DNA of 7,376 bases, taken from contig JABWBL010000163.1 of the NCBI GenBank assembly GCA_013360535.1, positions 1 through 7,376 on the forward strand, given 5' to 3'. Every line of letters begins with the position of its first letter. Positions within the stretch are counted from its first letter, which is position 1. The DNA is from Planctomycetaceae bacterium. GTDB lineage: Bacteria; Planctomycetota; UBA1135; GCA-002686595. The position numbers were made by a program, and so were the translations under genes. The notes beneath the pieces are model-generated. The model made no database searches and had not been told where the DNA came from. It saw only the letters and a list, made by a program, of their open reading frames with translations. This document shows, piece after piece, positions 1-6,176 of the stretch.

Positions 1-371
1 GCGCGCAACGCGAGCACGTAACCGCCGTCGCGGTGGCCGGCCGAAGGCGCGAACTCGATCGCGTAGGCGCGCGGCCGAAGTCCCTCGCGAGCCCAGTCCG
101 CAGCGAGCACGTCGAGCTGCGCTCGCAGCGCGTCCGCTCCTTCGCCCGCGAGCAAGCGCGCGTCGACCAAGATCAGCGCGAGCTCACCCGAAGCCGAATC
201 GCTCGCGAGCTCGACCCGCTCCACCTTTGCGAGCTCCACCCGCCCGTCGCGATCCCTGTCGAAGCCGGAGAACCTGCGCGCGAGCTCGTCCTCTCCCTGC
301 GCCGAAGCGGCCGATGCGAACGCAGCGACGGCGACAGCGCCTCCGAGCAGCCATCCAGCGAAGCTTTTCAT
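1..371 (-). CDS. Secreted protein with an EF-hand-like loop (5' part, runs off the window)
   Basis: From the ATG at 371, reading leftwards, 123 codons stay open to the window edge, so only the N-terminus is present. Residues 1-24 form a Sec signal peptide: Lys2, a hydrophobic alanine-rich core, and an ASA end before Gln25. Residues 38-49 (DRDRDGRVELAK) match an EF-hand loop, with Asp at loop positions 1, 3 and 5, Gly at 6, a hydrophobic residue at 8 and Glu at 9. Position 12 is Lys instead of Glu, so calcium binding is uncertain. Residues 64-123 look like an alpha/beta fold (ELALILVDARLL, then a helix) that I do not recognise. No Shine-Dalgarno sequence is visible; a 7-bp hairpin sits just upstream of the ATG. 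The gene is divergent from the S41 gene. Signal peptide and loop are seen directly; export is inferred and the function is unknown. Confidence 0.68.
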   Translation of the reverse strand, partial: MKSFAGWLLGGAVAVAAFASAASAQGEDELARRFSGFDRDRDGRVELAKVERVELASDSASGELALILVDARLLAGEGADALRAQLDVLAADWAREGLRPRAYAIEFAPSAGHRDGGYVLALR

Positions 372-375
372 CGCA

Positions 376-393
376 CGCGAGTCTCGACTCGCG
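376..393 (-). repeat. Perfect 7-bp hairpin in the leader of the left gene
   Basis: CGCGAGT (376-382) and ACTCGCG (387-393) are exact inverted repeats with a 4-base spacer. On the minus strand the hairpin ends five bases before the ATG at 371, where a ribosome binding site would lie, and no Shine-Dalgarno sequence is visible there. It could influence translation or be an operator, but short GC-rich hairpins are common in DNA of this composition. Confidence 0.35.
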
Positions 394-529
394 CTGCGCC
401 CACGTCCAGAGGCCTCGGCCGTCCCACGCGCCGTCTCCGGAGCCGAAGGGCGCCGTTGCCGAAGTCCGTTGCCACTGAGATCATCTCGGCACGGCCCGGC
501 AAGGCTCGCCCCGAGAGTTGCGCAGCGCT

Positions 530-559
530 CGAGTGAATCCGATCCCAGGAAATCACTCG
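530..559. repeat. Inverted repeat in the left divergent spacer
   Basis: CGAGTGA (530-536) and TCACTCG (553-559) are exact inverted repeats separated by 16 bases. TCC (538-540) and GGA (548-550) could extend the pairing. The element lies between the two divergent left-hand genes, 112 bases before the S41 start. A dyad of about 30 bp here could be an operator or a leader structure. No regulator gene is adjacent, so the assignment is only positional. Confidence 0.35.
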
Positions 560-627
560 TGGGTGGCGCGACGAGCGCTCGGCAAGCCGGCCCCTGGGGC
601 GTCAGGTCGAAAGTGGAGAGCGACGAG

Positions 628-644
628 CCGCCGCAAGTCGGCGG
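628..644 (+). repeat. Hairpin in the S41 gene leader
   Basis: CCGCCG (628-633) and CGGCGG (639-644) pair perfectly around a 5-base loop (CAAGT). The hairpin lies 26 bases before the S41 start and upstream of its ribosome binding site, so it would be in the 5' untranslated region and leave the Shine-Dalgarno sequence free. No promoter hexamers can be assigned confidently between 560 and 628. Confidence 0.3.
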
Positions 645-659
645 ACGGGCCTTGGAAAG

Positions 660-665
660 AAGGAG
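660..665 (+). promoter_or_regulatory. Shine-Dalgarno sequence that decides the S41 start
   Basis: AAGGAG lies five bases before the ATG at 671. The frame is open upstream to 518, but the upstream codons encode an Arg/Ser-rich stretch with no signal peptide. The codons from 671 begin directly with a signal peptide. Both facts favour 671 as the start. Confidence 0.75.
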
Positions 666-670
666 TTGGC

Positions 671-2248
671 ATGAAGATCGGGCTTTTGCTGCTGCCGCTG
701 CTGGCACTCGTCAGCCTTGGTGCGCGCGCCTTCGCCGGAGACCTGACCAAGGTCTATCCCGCGACACTCGACTTCGCCGATGGGCAGGCTCCGCGCGAGT
801 GGACTTGCGGACCTGACGACGTGTGGGAGCTCAAGTCCTTCCACTTCGACCACCTGGGACAGCTCGACCTCACGCTCGGAAAGACGACGGTCGTGTTCGG
901 CGTGGCCGAGAAGAACGTCGTCTGGGCCGCGCTCTTCCCCGAGAAGCCGGCCAAGCTGCGCTCGCAGGTCGGTGGTGACGGCGAGCAAGTCACGAGCGTG
1001 TGGATGCGCTTCCATCCGGCGCATCTGGGGGAGCTGTTTCCGGCGAAGACCGTGGCGAAGAATGGGCCTGAAGAGCAGATCGCCTGGGCGAGGCGCATGT
1101 GTGCCTGGAAGATCTCGAGCGGGTGGCAGGCGAACAACCTGCCGGTGATCCCGAGGAAGGGCTCGATCGTGCTCGACTGCGAGACCGTCGAAGGACCGCG
1201 CCGCTACTTCGTCGCCGACAAGGAGCAGGGCAAGCTCGAGCTCGTCGCGGCCTTCGAGAAGCGGCCGCTGCCGGCGCTTGTCGCGCTGGACGAAAGCGCG
1301 GCCGTGCGGGCCTTCGACGCCGTGTGGGAGGCCTTCGACAAGGAGTACGCCAAGTTCGGTTCGCTTCCGGATGTCGACTGGAAGAAGGAAGGCGAGCTCT
1401 GGCGCAAGCGTGCGGAGAAGGCGAGGACGACCTTCGCGGCGGCGGTGGCGATCGACGGTCTGACGGCGAAGCTCCGCGACCTGCACGTGTGGGTGCGCTG
1501 CGGCGACGAGTTCCTCCAGGGCTACTCGCGGCCGCGACCGCTCAACGCGAGCTACGAGGCCGTGCGCAAGGCGTTTCCGGAGCTCGCCAACACCCGGCAC
1601 AACGTGCAGTGGGGCAAGACGGAAGATGGCGTCGGCTACGTGCTGGTCGATGGCCTGAACGACAAGGAACTTGCCGCGACGATCGACGACGTGCTCGAGA
1701 AGCTCGGCGGCTGCTTCGGCCTCGTGGTCGACCTGCGCTTCAACGGCGGTGGTGACGAACTGCTGGCGCGCGACGTTGCCGCCCGTTTCGTCGATTCGAG
1801 GCGCACGTACAGCACGAATCGCTATCGCAACGGGCCTAGGCACGACCAGCTGGGCGACGTGCTCGCACGCGACTTCGAGCCGCGCGGTCCCTGGCGTTTC
1901 GAGTCGCCCGTCGTGTGCCTGCAGGGGCAGAAGACCTTCAGCTCGGCCGAGTCGATGGCGCTGATGTTCGCCCAGTGCCCGCAGGTCACGACGATGGGCG
2001 ACCGGACCGGCGGTTCGAGCGCCAATCCGCGGCGGCTCGAGCTCGCGGGCGGAATCCAGGTCAACCTGCCGCGCTGGATCGACATGGACCCCGAGGGGCG
2101 CGCCATCGAGAACGTCGGCGTCGCTCCCGACGTCGAGGTCAAGGCGGCTGGCGCGGACTTCACCCCGACGAAGGACCCCGTGCTCGACGCGGCGCTCGCG
2201 CTGCTTCGCAAGCAAGAGCCCGCGGAACGCAAGCCCGGCAAGCGCTGA
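671..2248 (+). CDS. Exported S41-family peptidase homologue (tricorn/IRBP-like C-terminal domain)
   Basis: The product has 525 residues. Residues 1-22 are a signal peptide (MKIGLLLLPLLALVSL, then ARAFAG), so it is probably periplasmic or secreted. Residues 24-200 form an N-terminal domain I do not recognise. The S41 part starts near 205: LRDLHVWV (268-275) matches the L-D-H motif of the family's N-terminal subdomain; DLRFNGGGDE (354-363) is the conserved strand and glycine turn; TFSSAES (422-428) is the nucleophile motif, with Ser424 (three before Glu427) the expected catalytic serine; GDRTGG (443-448) follows; and DPEGRAIENVGVAPDVEV (473-490) is the usual closing segment. The Lys of the Tsp/CtpA Ser-Lys dyad (from GKG) is absent: Ser449-Ser450 follow TGG. 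This fits the tricorn/IRBP-like branch, which does not use that Lys. No PDZ domain is evident. The family assignment is strong; substrate and activity are unknown. No operon partner is visible. Confidence 0.85.
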   Translation: MKIGLLLLPLLALVSLGARAFAGDLTKVYPATLDFADGQAPREWTCGPDDVWELKSFHFDHLGQLDLTLGKTTVVFGVAEKNVVWAALFPEKPAKLRSQVGGDGEQVTSVWMRFHPAHLGELFPAKTVAKNGPEEQIAWARRMCAWKISSGWQANNLPVIPRKGSIVLDCETVEGPRRYFVADKEQGKLELVAAFEKRPLPALVALDESAAVRAFDAVWEAFDKEYAKFGSLPDVDWKKEGELWRKRAEKARTTFAAAVAIDGLTAKLRDLHVWVRCGDEFLQGYSRPRPLNASYEAVRKAFPELANTRHNVQWGKTEDGVGYVLVDGLNDKELAATIDDVLEKLGGCFGLVVDLRFNGGGDELLARDVAARFVDSRRTYSTNRYRNGPRHDQLGDVLARDFEPRGPWRFESPVVCLQGQKTFSSAESMALMFAQCPQVTTMGDRTGGSSANPRRLELAGGIQVNLPRWIDMDPEGRAIENVGVAPDVEVKAAGADFTPTKDPVLDAALALLRKQEPAERKPGKR

Positions 2249-2616
2249 GCGCGTCCGGGCGCGGCACGACGACACTCCCGATCAGCCAACGCGCGAGTTC
2301 CTTCACCGCCGCCGAGTCTCAGCGCGGGGCTCGCTCGCGTCCAGCGGCCCCGGCTGGGCCAGTTCGTTCTCGCTCTCGCGCTCCTGGCGTCGGTCGCGAG
2401 ACGGCAAGTAGGAAGGCAAGCCGGCCACTCATGCCGGGGCACCGCTCGATCCGGCCGAGGGGTTGGTTAGCCGGCTCAGGCCCACGCCGAACGACCCGGA
2501 GCCGCCCTGCGGGCCGATTCTGGGTGGTTATTCTCCGCGCACCAAATTATGGCTGGACGGATAAACGAAGATAATCGAAGACGCATTACCCCCGGTTGGA
2601 GCTGGCTCGGCAATAA
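2249..2616. other. Intergenic stretch without a convincing gene; AT-rich end
   Basis: No frame here has credible protein character; the short open frames are Arg/Ser/Pro-rich, as chance frames in GC-rich DNA are. A 5-bp hairpin, GGCCC (2346-2350) with GGGCC (2356-2360), is followed by pyrimidine-rich sequence. It could be a weak terminator for the S41 gene, but it has no T tract. From about 2526 to 2616 the composition drops to roughly half AT. This patch holds the near-repeat GATAAACGAA (2560-2569) / GATAATCGAA (2570-2579). It is bounded by GTTATT (2527-2532) and its inverse AATAAC (2612-2617). I recognise no promoter, RNA gene or mobile-element end in it. Confidence 0.5.
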
Positions 2617-2904
2617 CGCTTTCGTCCTTGCGACGCCGAAACGCTGCGCTTCTACGCGGCGCGCCTCGGGAGCCCCGTCGCGCCCGCGTCCGTGCAGTCG
2701 GCCCTCGAGACCCTGCGATCGAGAACGCCCGCGCTGATCTGGAAATCCGCCCGCGGCGAGTACTCCGTCGATGACGCCGCGATGCATCGATGGTTCGAAC
2801 AGTGCATGCGCGAGGGACGCTGGCCGCCCGAGGATCCGCAGCGCGAGTTGTTCGTGAGCGATGAAGAAGCGCCGCCGTTCGGTCAGCGCGAGGAGAATCG
2901 TTAG
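2617..2904 (+). pseudogene. Probable C-terminal relic of an AAA/STAND-type ATPase
   Basis: A frame of 95 codons runs from just after an in-frame TAA (2614-2616) to the TAG at 2902-2904. It has no ATG in an initiating position and no ribosome binding site; the first possible start is a GTG at 2692 (70 residues). The composition is protein-like, unlike the shadows around it. A helix-turn-helix-like section (DAETLRFYAARLGSPVAP, then SALETLRSR) leads into IWKSARGEYSVDDAAMHRWF and then EGRWPP. This is the shape of the winged-helix end of archaeal-type or AAA ATPases: a pairwise helix, 'W-[KR]-x-x-R-G-x-Y', a short strand, then 'D-x-x-M-x-x-W'. No Walker motifs occur upstream in any frame, so most of the gene is gone. 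The fragment begins at the edge of an AT-rich patch, a plausible deletion or insertion junction. The family call comes from remembered pattern only. A small real protein starting at 2692 remains possible. Confidence 0.45.
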
Positions 2905-2959
2905 GCGGAACGTCGCGAGTCTTCAGGTCGTCGGGGCACGATCGAGACAGGAAGCGAAG

Positions 2960-2993
2960 GACGCCCACCCGAGTCCTCGCTCGGATGGGCGTC
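2960..2993 (-). terminator. Intrinsic-type terminator of the nitric oxide reductase operon
   Basis: The arms 2960-2973 (GACGCCCACCCGAG on plus) and 2980-2993 (CTCGGATGGGCGTC) form a 14-bp stem with a 6-base loop, 32 bases past the reductase stop codon. The only imperfection is C/A when read on plus, but G-U when transcribed on minus, so all 14 pairs form only in the minus-strand RNA. The following RNA (CUUCGCUUCCUGUCUCG) is pyrimidine-rich but is not a true U tract, so termination efficiency is uncertain. Confidence 0.7.
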
Positions 2994-3025
2994 GCGACAC
3001 TTCTCCCCCCAAGGAGAGTCGGGAA

Positions 3026-5350
3026 TCAGCGGCCGGAGCCGACGAGCTCGCGTTCGCGGGAGAGCGGCTTGCGCTGGGTCGAGGTGAGCGTCGAGGCCGG
3101 GAGCTCGGGCTCGAGCGACCAGCCGGTGCGCAGGCCGAGCATGAACCACGCGAAGGACGCGACGCCGGCGAGGAACAGCGTGTCGCCGACGATGCGCAGC
3201 CAGCGCAGGTTCTCGATCCACGGCTGCTGCAGGAACTCGGCGGAGCGCGCGTACCACAGGCCCTGTTCGACGCTCGCGACGGTCTGCGCGAGGCCGATCG
3301 GGAGCAGGCTGAGCGCGACCATCAGGCCGAGGCCCACGTTCATCGACCAGAACGAGAAGCGCAGGTGCTTCTGCTTCCAGGCGCGGGCTCCCGTGAGCTG
3401 GCGAGCGATGACGAGCATCAGGCCGAGCGAGAGCAGGCCGTACACGCCGAACAGCGCGGTGTGGCCGTGCACGGGCGTCGTGTTGAGGCCCTGCATGTAG
3501 TAGAGCGCGATCGGAGGGTTGATCAGGAAGCCGAAGATGCCGGCGCCGACCAGGTTCCAGAAGGCGACGCCCACGAAGAAGCGGATCGGCCAGCGGTAAC
3601 GCTCCATCCAGGCCGCGCGGTGCTGCATGCGCAGCGTCTGCAGGGCTTCGAAGCCGATCATGACGAGCGGCACGACTTCGAGCGCGCTGAACGACGCACC
3701 GAGAGCGGTGATGCCGACCGGCGTGCCGGAGAAGTAGAGGTGGTGGAACGTGCCGGGGATGCCGCCGATCAGGAACACCGCGGTCGAGGCGATGAAGGCG
3801 CGCGTCGCGTGGGCGGGCTTGACGAGGCCGAGGCTCGTGAAGAGGAAGGCCAGCACGCCCGTGGCGAAAACCTCGAAGAAACCTTCGACCCACAGGTGCA
3901 CGACCCACCAGCGCCAGTACTCGGCGACCGACAGGTGCGTGCGTGCGCCGTAGAGCAAACCGGCGCCGTAGAACAGGCCGATCGCGACGGTCGAGAGCGT
4001 GAAGAGCCCGATCAGGCTGCGGTTGGCGGCGCCCTTCTTCAGCGCGGGCGCGAGCGCGCGCAGCATCAGGAACAGCCAGCCGAGCAGGCCGCCGAAGAGC
4101 GCGATCTGCCACACGCGGCCGAGGTCGACGTACTCGTAGCCTTGATGGCCGAACCAGAACGACATCTGCGGCGAGAGCACGCGTTCGACCGACAGCCACT
4201 CGCCCGCGAGCGAGCCGCCGACGACGAGGAACAGCGCGCCGAGCAGCAGGTGCACGCCGAGGCGCTGGCCCTTGGGCTCGCGGCCGCCGATCACCGGCGC
4301 GAAGAACAGGCCCGTCGCGAGGAACGCGGTCGCGATCCAGAACACGCCGGTCTGGATGTGCCACGTGCGGCTCGTCACGTAGGGCAGCCACTTCGCGAGC
4401 GGGATGCCGAAGAAGGCCTTGCCTTCGACGGTGTAGTGCGCGGTGATCGCGCCGAGCACGACCTGCACGCAGAAGAGCGCGACCGCGACGCCGATGTAGA
4501 GGCCGACGGCGCGCATCGAAGGCGTGAGCACGAGGCCCGAGAGCGGGTCGCGCGCCGGCGCCGGCGGGTCCTCCTCCTCGCGGCCGCGGCTCGCGAGGAA
4601 CCACACCATGCCGCCGACACCCGCGAGCAGCGCCACGATCGAGAGCATCGACCACAGCACGTTGGACGAGGTCGGCACGTTGCCGATGAGCGGCTCGTGC
4701 GGCCAGTTGTTGGTGTACGTGTAGGTCTCGCCGGGACGTTCGGTCGCGCACGACCAGGCCGTCCAGCCGAAGAATTGCGTGAGCTGCTGCAGCTGCGCCG
4801 CGTCCGTGAGCGCGTCATCGTGCAGCGCGTAGTCCTCGCGCAGGCTCGCGAGCGACTCGTCGCCGCCGAACAGCGAGCGATAGTGCTGCGCGACCTGTTC
4901 CTGCGCCGCCGCACGCGCGTCGCTCAGCACCAGCGTGCCGCTCGCCGCGTCGAAGCGATTCGTGCGCATCTCGGACACGAGGCGCGCGTCGAGCGCACCC
5001 TTCGCGGCCGTGTCGAGCTCCGCATAGGGCTTGCCGTGTTCGTTGCGGCTCCAAAGGTCGAGCAGCGTGACACACTCACGGTGCAGCCAGTCCGCGGACC
5101 AGTCCGGCGCCTGGTAGCTGCCGTGGCCCCAGATCGAGCCGATCTGCTGGCCGCCGATCGACTGCCAGACCTGCTGGCCGTCGAGGATCTGCTCCCGCGT
5201 CGCGAGCACCTGGCCCGACTCGGTGACGACACGGTCGGGGATCGGCGGCGCCTGGCGATAGATCTCGCGGCCGCCGAAGCCGAGCAGGAAGAAGCCGAGC
5301 CCGACGACGAGGCACAGCACGATCCACAGGCGTTTTTCGGTGAATTTCAT
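3026..5350 (-). CDS. norB: Quinol-dependent nitric oxide reductase (qNOR)
   Basis: This integral-membrane enzyme reduces 2 NO to N2O with electrons from quinol. The 774 residues fit the single-subunit qNOR length. TM1 (about 8-26) is followed by the qNOR-specific extracytoplasmic domain (about 30-230) with IGGQQIGSIWGHGSYQAPDW (65-84). About 13 more membrane segments follow to residue 741. Every metal ligand expected from Pseudomonas cNOR is visible: His331 (RTWH) and His630 for low-spin haem b; His628 (VHGH) for haem b3; and His485, His536, His537 and Glu489 for FeB (HLWVEGFFE and GTFHHLYF). Glu493 is the second conserved acid. There is no CxxCH haem c motif and no norC neighbour, which supports quinol use. 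The ATG at 5350 follows the RIC stop codon by 22 bases and has no Shine-Dalgarno sequence; translational coupling is likely. A terminator follows the gene. The long plus-strand frame opposite it is a shadow. Confidence 0.96.
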   Translation of the reverse strand: MKFTEKRLWIVLCLVVGLGFFLLGFGGREIYRQAPPIPDRVVTESGQVLATREQILDGQQVWQSIGGQQIGSIWGHGSYQAPDWSADWLHRECVTLLDLWSRNEHGKPYAELDTAAKGALDARLVSEMRTNRFDAASGTLVLSDARAAAQEQVAQHYRSLFGGDESLASLREDYALHDDALTDAAQLQQLTQFFGWTAWSCATERPGETYTYTNNWPHEPLIGNVPTSSNVLWSMLSIVALLAGVGGMVWFLASRGREEEDPPAPARDPLSGLVLTPSMRAVGLYIGVAVALFCVQVVLGAITAHYTVEGKAFFGIPLAKWLPYVTSRTWHIQTGVFWIATAFLATGLFFAPVIGGREPKGQRLGVHLLLGALFLVVGGSLAGEWLSVERVLSPQMSFWFGHQGYEYVDLGRVWQIALFGGLLGWLFLMLRALAPALKKGAANRSLIGLFTLSTVAIGLFYGAGLLYGARTHLSVAEYWRWWVVHLWVEGFFEVFATGVLAFLFTSLGLVKPAHATRAFIASTAVFLIGGIPGTFHHLYFSGTPVGITALGASFSALEVVPLVMIGFEALQTLRMQHRAAWMERYRWPIRFFVGVAFWNLVGAGIFGFLINPPIALYYMQGLNTTPVHGHTALFGVYGLLSLGLMLVIARQLTGARAWKQKHLRFSFWSMNVGLGLMVALSLLPIGLAQTVASVEQGLWYARSAEFLQQPWIENLRWLRIVGDTLFLAGVASFAWFMLGLRTGWSLEPELPASTLTSTQRKPLSRERELVGSGR

Positions 5351-5372
5351 GGGGATGGGACGTTTCGGGGAC

Positions 5373-6053
5373 CTAGGCGCGCAGCGCGCGGGGGAACAGG
5401 ACGTTGTTCTCGAGGTGGATGTGCTGCATCAGCTCGCGCTCGAGTTCGGCGAGGCCGAGGTACAGGCCGGTCCACGTGGCGCACGCGTCGGCGGGCGCGC
5501 TGTGGTCGTTGGTGAGCTTGCGCAGGCGCTCGAGGTTCGCGCCGTGCTCCTTGTGCTCGAGTTCCATCACCTGCACGGGCATCGCCGCCATGCGGCCGCG
5601 ACCGGAGAGGATCAGCGGGAAGAGCACCTGCTCTTCCTTCTGCATGTGGCTCTCGAGCTCGTCGGAGAGGAACGCGAGGAACGCAGCGAGGCCACGCGGG
5701 CAGTCGGCGCGATCCTTGTGCACGGCCTCGACCTTGCGCGCCATCGCGACGAGCTGCGGAAGGTCCTCGCGGTGCTTGGCGTGGAAGCGCTCGAGGATGT
5801 GCGCGATCAGGTCGGGCACCGAGAGCGTGTCGCCGGGCAGCGGCTCACTCGAGCGCGAGCTCTCGTCGCGCAGCTCGGCCGACAGTTCGTCGACGTCGAG
5901 CTTGCGCTCGCTGCAGGCGCGGCCGAGCGACACGTGGCCGCCACAGCAGAAGTCGAGGCGGTGGCGATGGAAGACGCGGATGGCGCCGGGCAGTTGCGTG
6001 GCGAGTTCGGCGAGGCTGGTTTCGGGGCGGATCAAGGTCGTCGTGGTGGTCAT
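5373..6053 (-). CDS. ytfE: RIC family di-iron protein (repair of iron centres; YtfE/ScdA/NorA)
   Basis: This cytoplasmic hemerythrin-like protein is linked to repair of iron-sulphur clusters damaged by NO or oxidants; members also bind or remove NO. The 226 residues match the family. The N-terminal ScdA_N domain (about 9-70) has the signature HRHRLDFCCGG (29-39) with Cys36-Cys37. The C-terminal four-helix domain carries all di-iron ligands: His91, His136, Glu140, His167, His211 and Glu215. These correspond to E. coli YtfE His84, His129, Glu133, His160, His204 and Glu208 with a constant offset of seven and no gaps. NNVLFPRAL near the end is also typical. The start at 6053 is supported by GGAGG five bases upstream and by the sigma54 promoter, whose predicted RNA start (about 6071) lies inside any longer frame, excluding the in-frame ATG at 6098. 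It is the first gene of the operon with the reductase, as in Ralstonia norAB, where this gene is called norA. Confidence 0.95.
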   Translation of the reverse strand: MTTTTTLIRPETSLAELATQLPGAIRVFHRHRLDFCCGGHVSLGRACSERKLDVDELSAELRDESSRSSEPLPGDTLSVPDLIAHILERFHAKHREDLPQLVAMARKVEAVHKDRADCPRGLAAFLAFLSDELESHMQKEEQVLFPLILSGRGRMAAMPVQVMELEHKEHGANLERLRKLTNDHSAPADACATWTGLYLGLAELERELMQHIHLENNVLFPRALRA

Positions 6054-6058
6054 GGGTT

Positions 6059-6063
6059 CCTCC
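6059..6063 (-). promoter_or_regulatory. Shine-Dalgarno sequence of the RIC gene
   Basis: On the minus strand GGAGG is followed by AACCC and then the ATG at 6053. It lies within the short predicted leader (about 18 bases) of the sigma54 transcript. It is the only strong ribosome binding site in the nor module; neither the reductase nor norR has one. Confidence 0.8.
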
Positions 6064-6082
6064 AGGGTTCGAGGAGCCCAAG

Positions 6083-6097
6083 GCGAAGACCGTGCCA
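6083..6097 (-). promoter_or_regulatory. Sigma54 (-24/-12) promoter of the RIC-reductase operon
   Basis: The minus strand reads TGGCACGGTCTTCGC. Compared with the sigma54 consensus TGGCACG-N4-TTGC, the -24 heptamer is exact, the spacing is exact and the -12 GC is present; only one T is changed to C. With C6083 as -12, transcription should start near 6071, 18 bases before the RIC start codon. The divergent norR product carries the GAFTGA loop needed to activate this promoter class. Confidence 0.88.
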
Positions 6098-6113
6098 CGC
6101 GGCGAGATCGTTG

Positions 6114-6125
6114 GTAATAAAGGAC
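6114..6125. promoter_or_regulatory. Imperfect third NorR-type half-site pair
   Basis: GT at 6114-6115 and AC at 6124-6125 are separated by eight bases instead of seven. The surrounding GTAA (6114-6117) and TTAC (6126-6129) also form an inverted repeat. It is centred about 48 bases before the predicted RNA start. E. coli norVW has three NorR sites, so a degenerate third site is plausible, but the spacing is off by one. Confidence 0.3.
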
Positions 6126-6137
6126 TTACGGCGGTGT

Positions 6138-6148
6138 GTTGTCGAAAC
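6138..6148. promoter_or_regulatory. Putative NorR binding site (promoter-proximal)
   Basis: GTTGTCGAAAC (plus) has the GT-N7-AC core reported for NorR enhancer sites and forms the dyad GTT-N5-AAC. It is centred about 72 bases upstream of the predicted sigma54 start, a normal enhancer position. Confidence 0.6.
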
Positions 6149-6165
6149 GGCAGCTCCGGTTGGTT

Positions 6166-6176
6166 GTGAAAGACAC
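6166..6176. promoter_or_regulatory. Putative NorR binding site (distal)
   Basis: GTGAAAGACAC (plus) has the GT-N7-AC core and the dyad GTG-N5-CAC. Its centre is 28 bases from that of the proximal site and about 100 bases upstream of the predicted sigma54 start. It ends 13 bases before the norR start codon, so bound NorR could also repress its own gene. Confidence 0.6.

Noticed and set aside
518..670. Upstream extension of the S41 frame to the ATG at 518
   Set aside because: The extension is Arg/Ser-rich without protein character and would bury the signal peptide. A Shine-Dalgarno sequence sits directly before 671.
602..2275. 557-codon open frame on minus, antisense to the S41 gene
   Set aside because: It is Arg/Leu/Val-rich with no motif and no ribosome binding site, and lies opposite a gene with a signal peptide, Shine-Dalgarno sequence and S41 motifs.
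2419..2566. Possible small protein from the ATG at about 2430 ending in the AT-rich patch
   Set aside because: The frame is Arg/Pro-rich, lacks a ribosome binding site and crosses a sharp composition change with no recognisable domain.
2900..2906. GTTAGGC, like the end of an integron attC site
   Set aside because: There is no matching RYYYAAC arm and no imperfect palindrome in the preceding 60-130 bases, and no integrase or cassette array. Probably chance overlap with the stop codon of the relic.
2861..5515. 884-codon open frame on plus, antisense to the reductase
   Set aside because: Its translation is charged, low-complexity (Arg, Glu, Ala, His) with no family motif. The opposite strand encodes a complete qNOR with every metal ligand. 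Long antisense frames are expected at this GC content.
6054..6098. 15-codon N-terminal extension of the RIC protein from the ATG at 6098
   Set aside because: It would overlap the sigma54 promoter and begin upstream of the predicted RNA start. The ATG at 6053 has a good ribosome binding site and matches family length.
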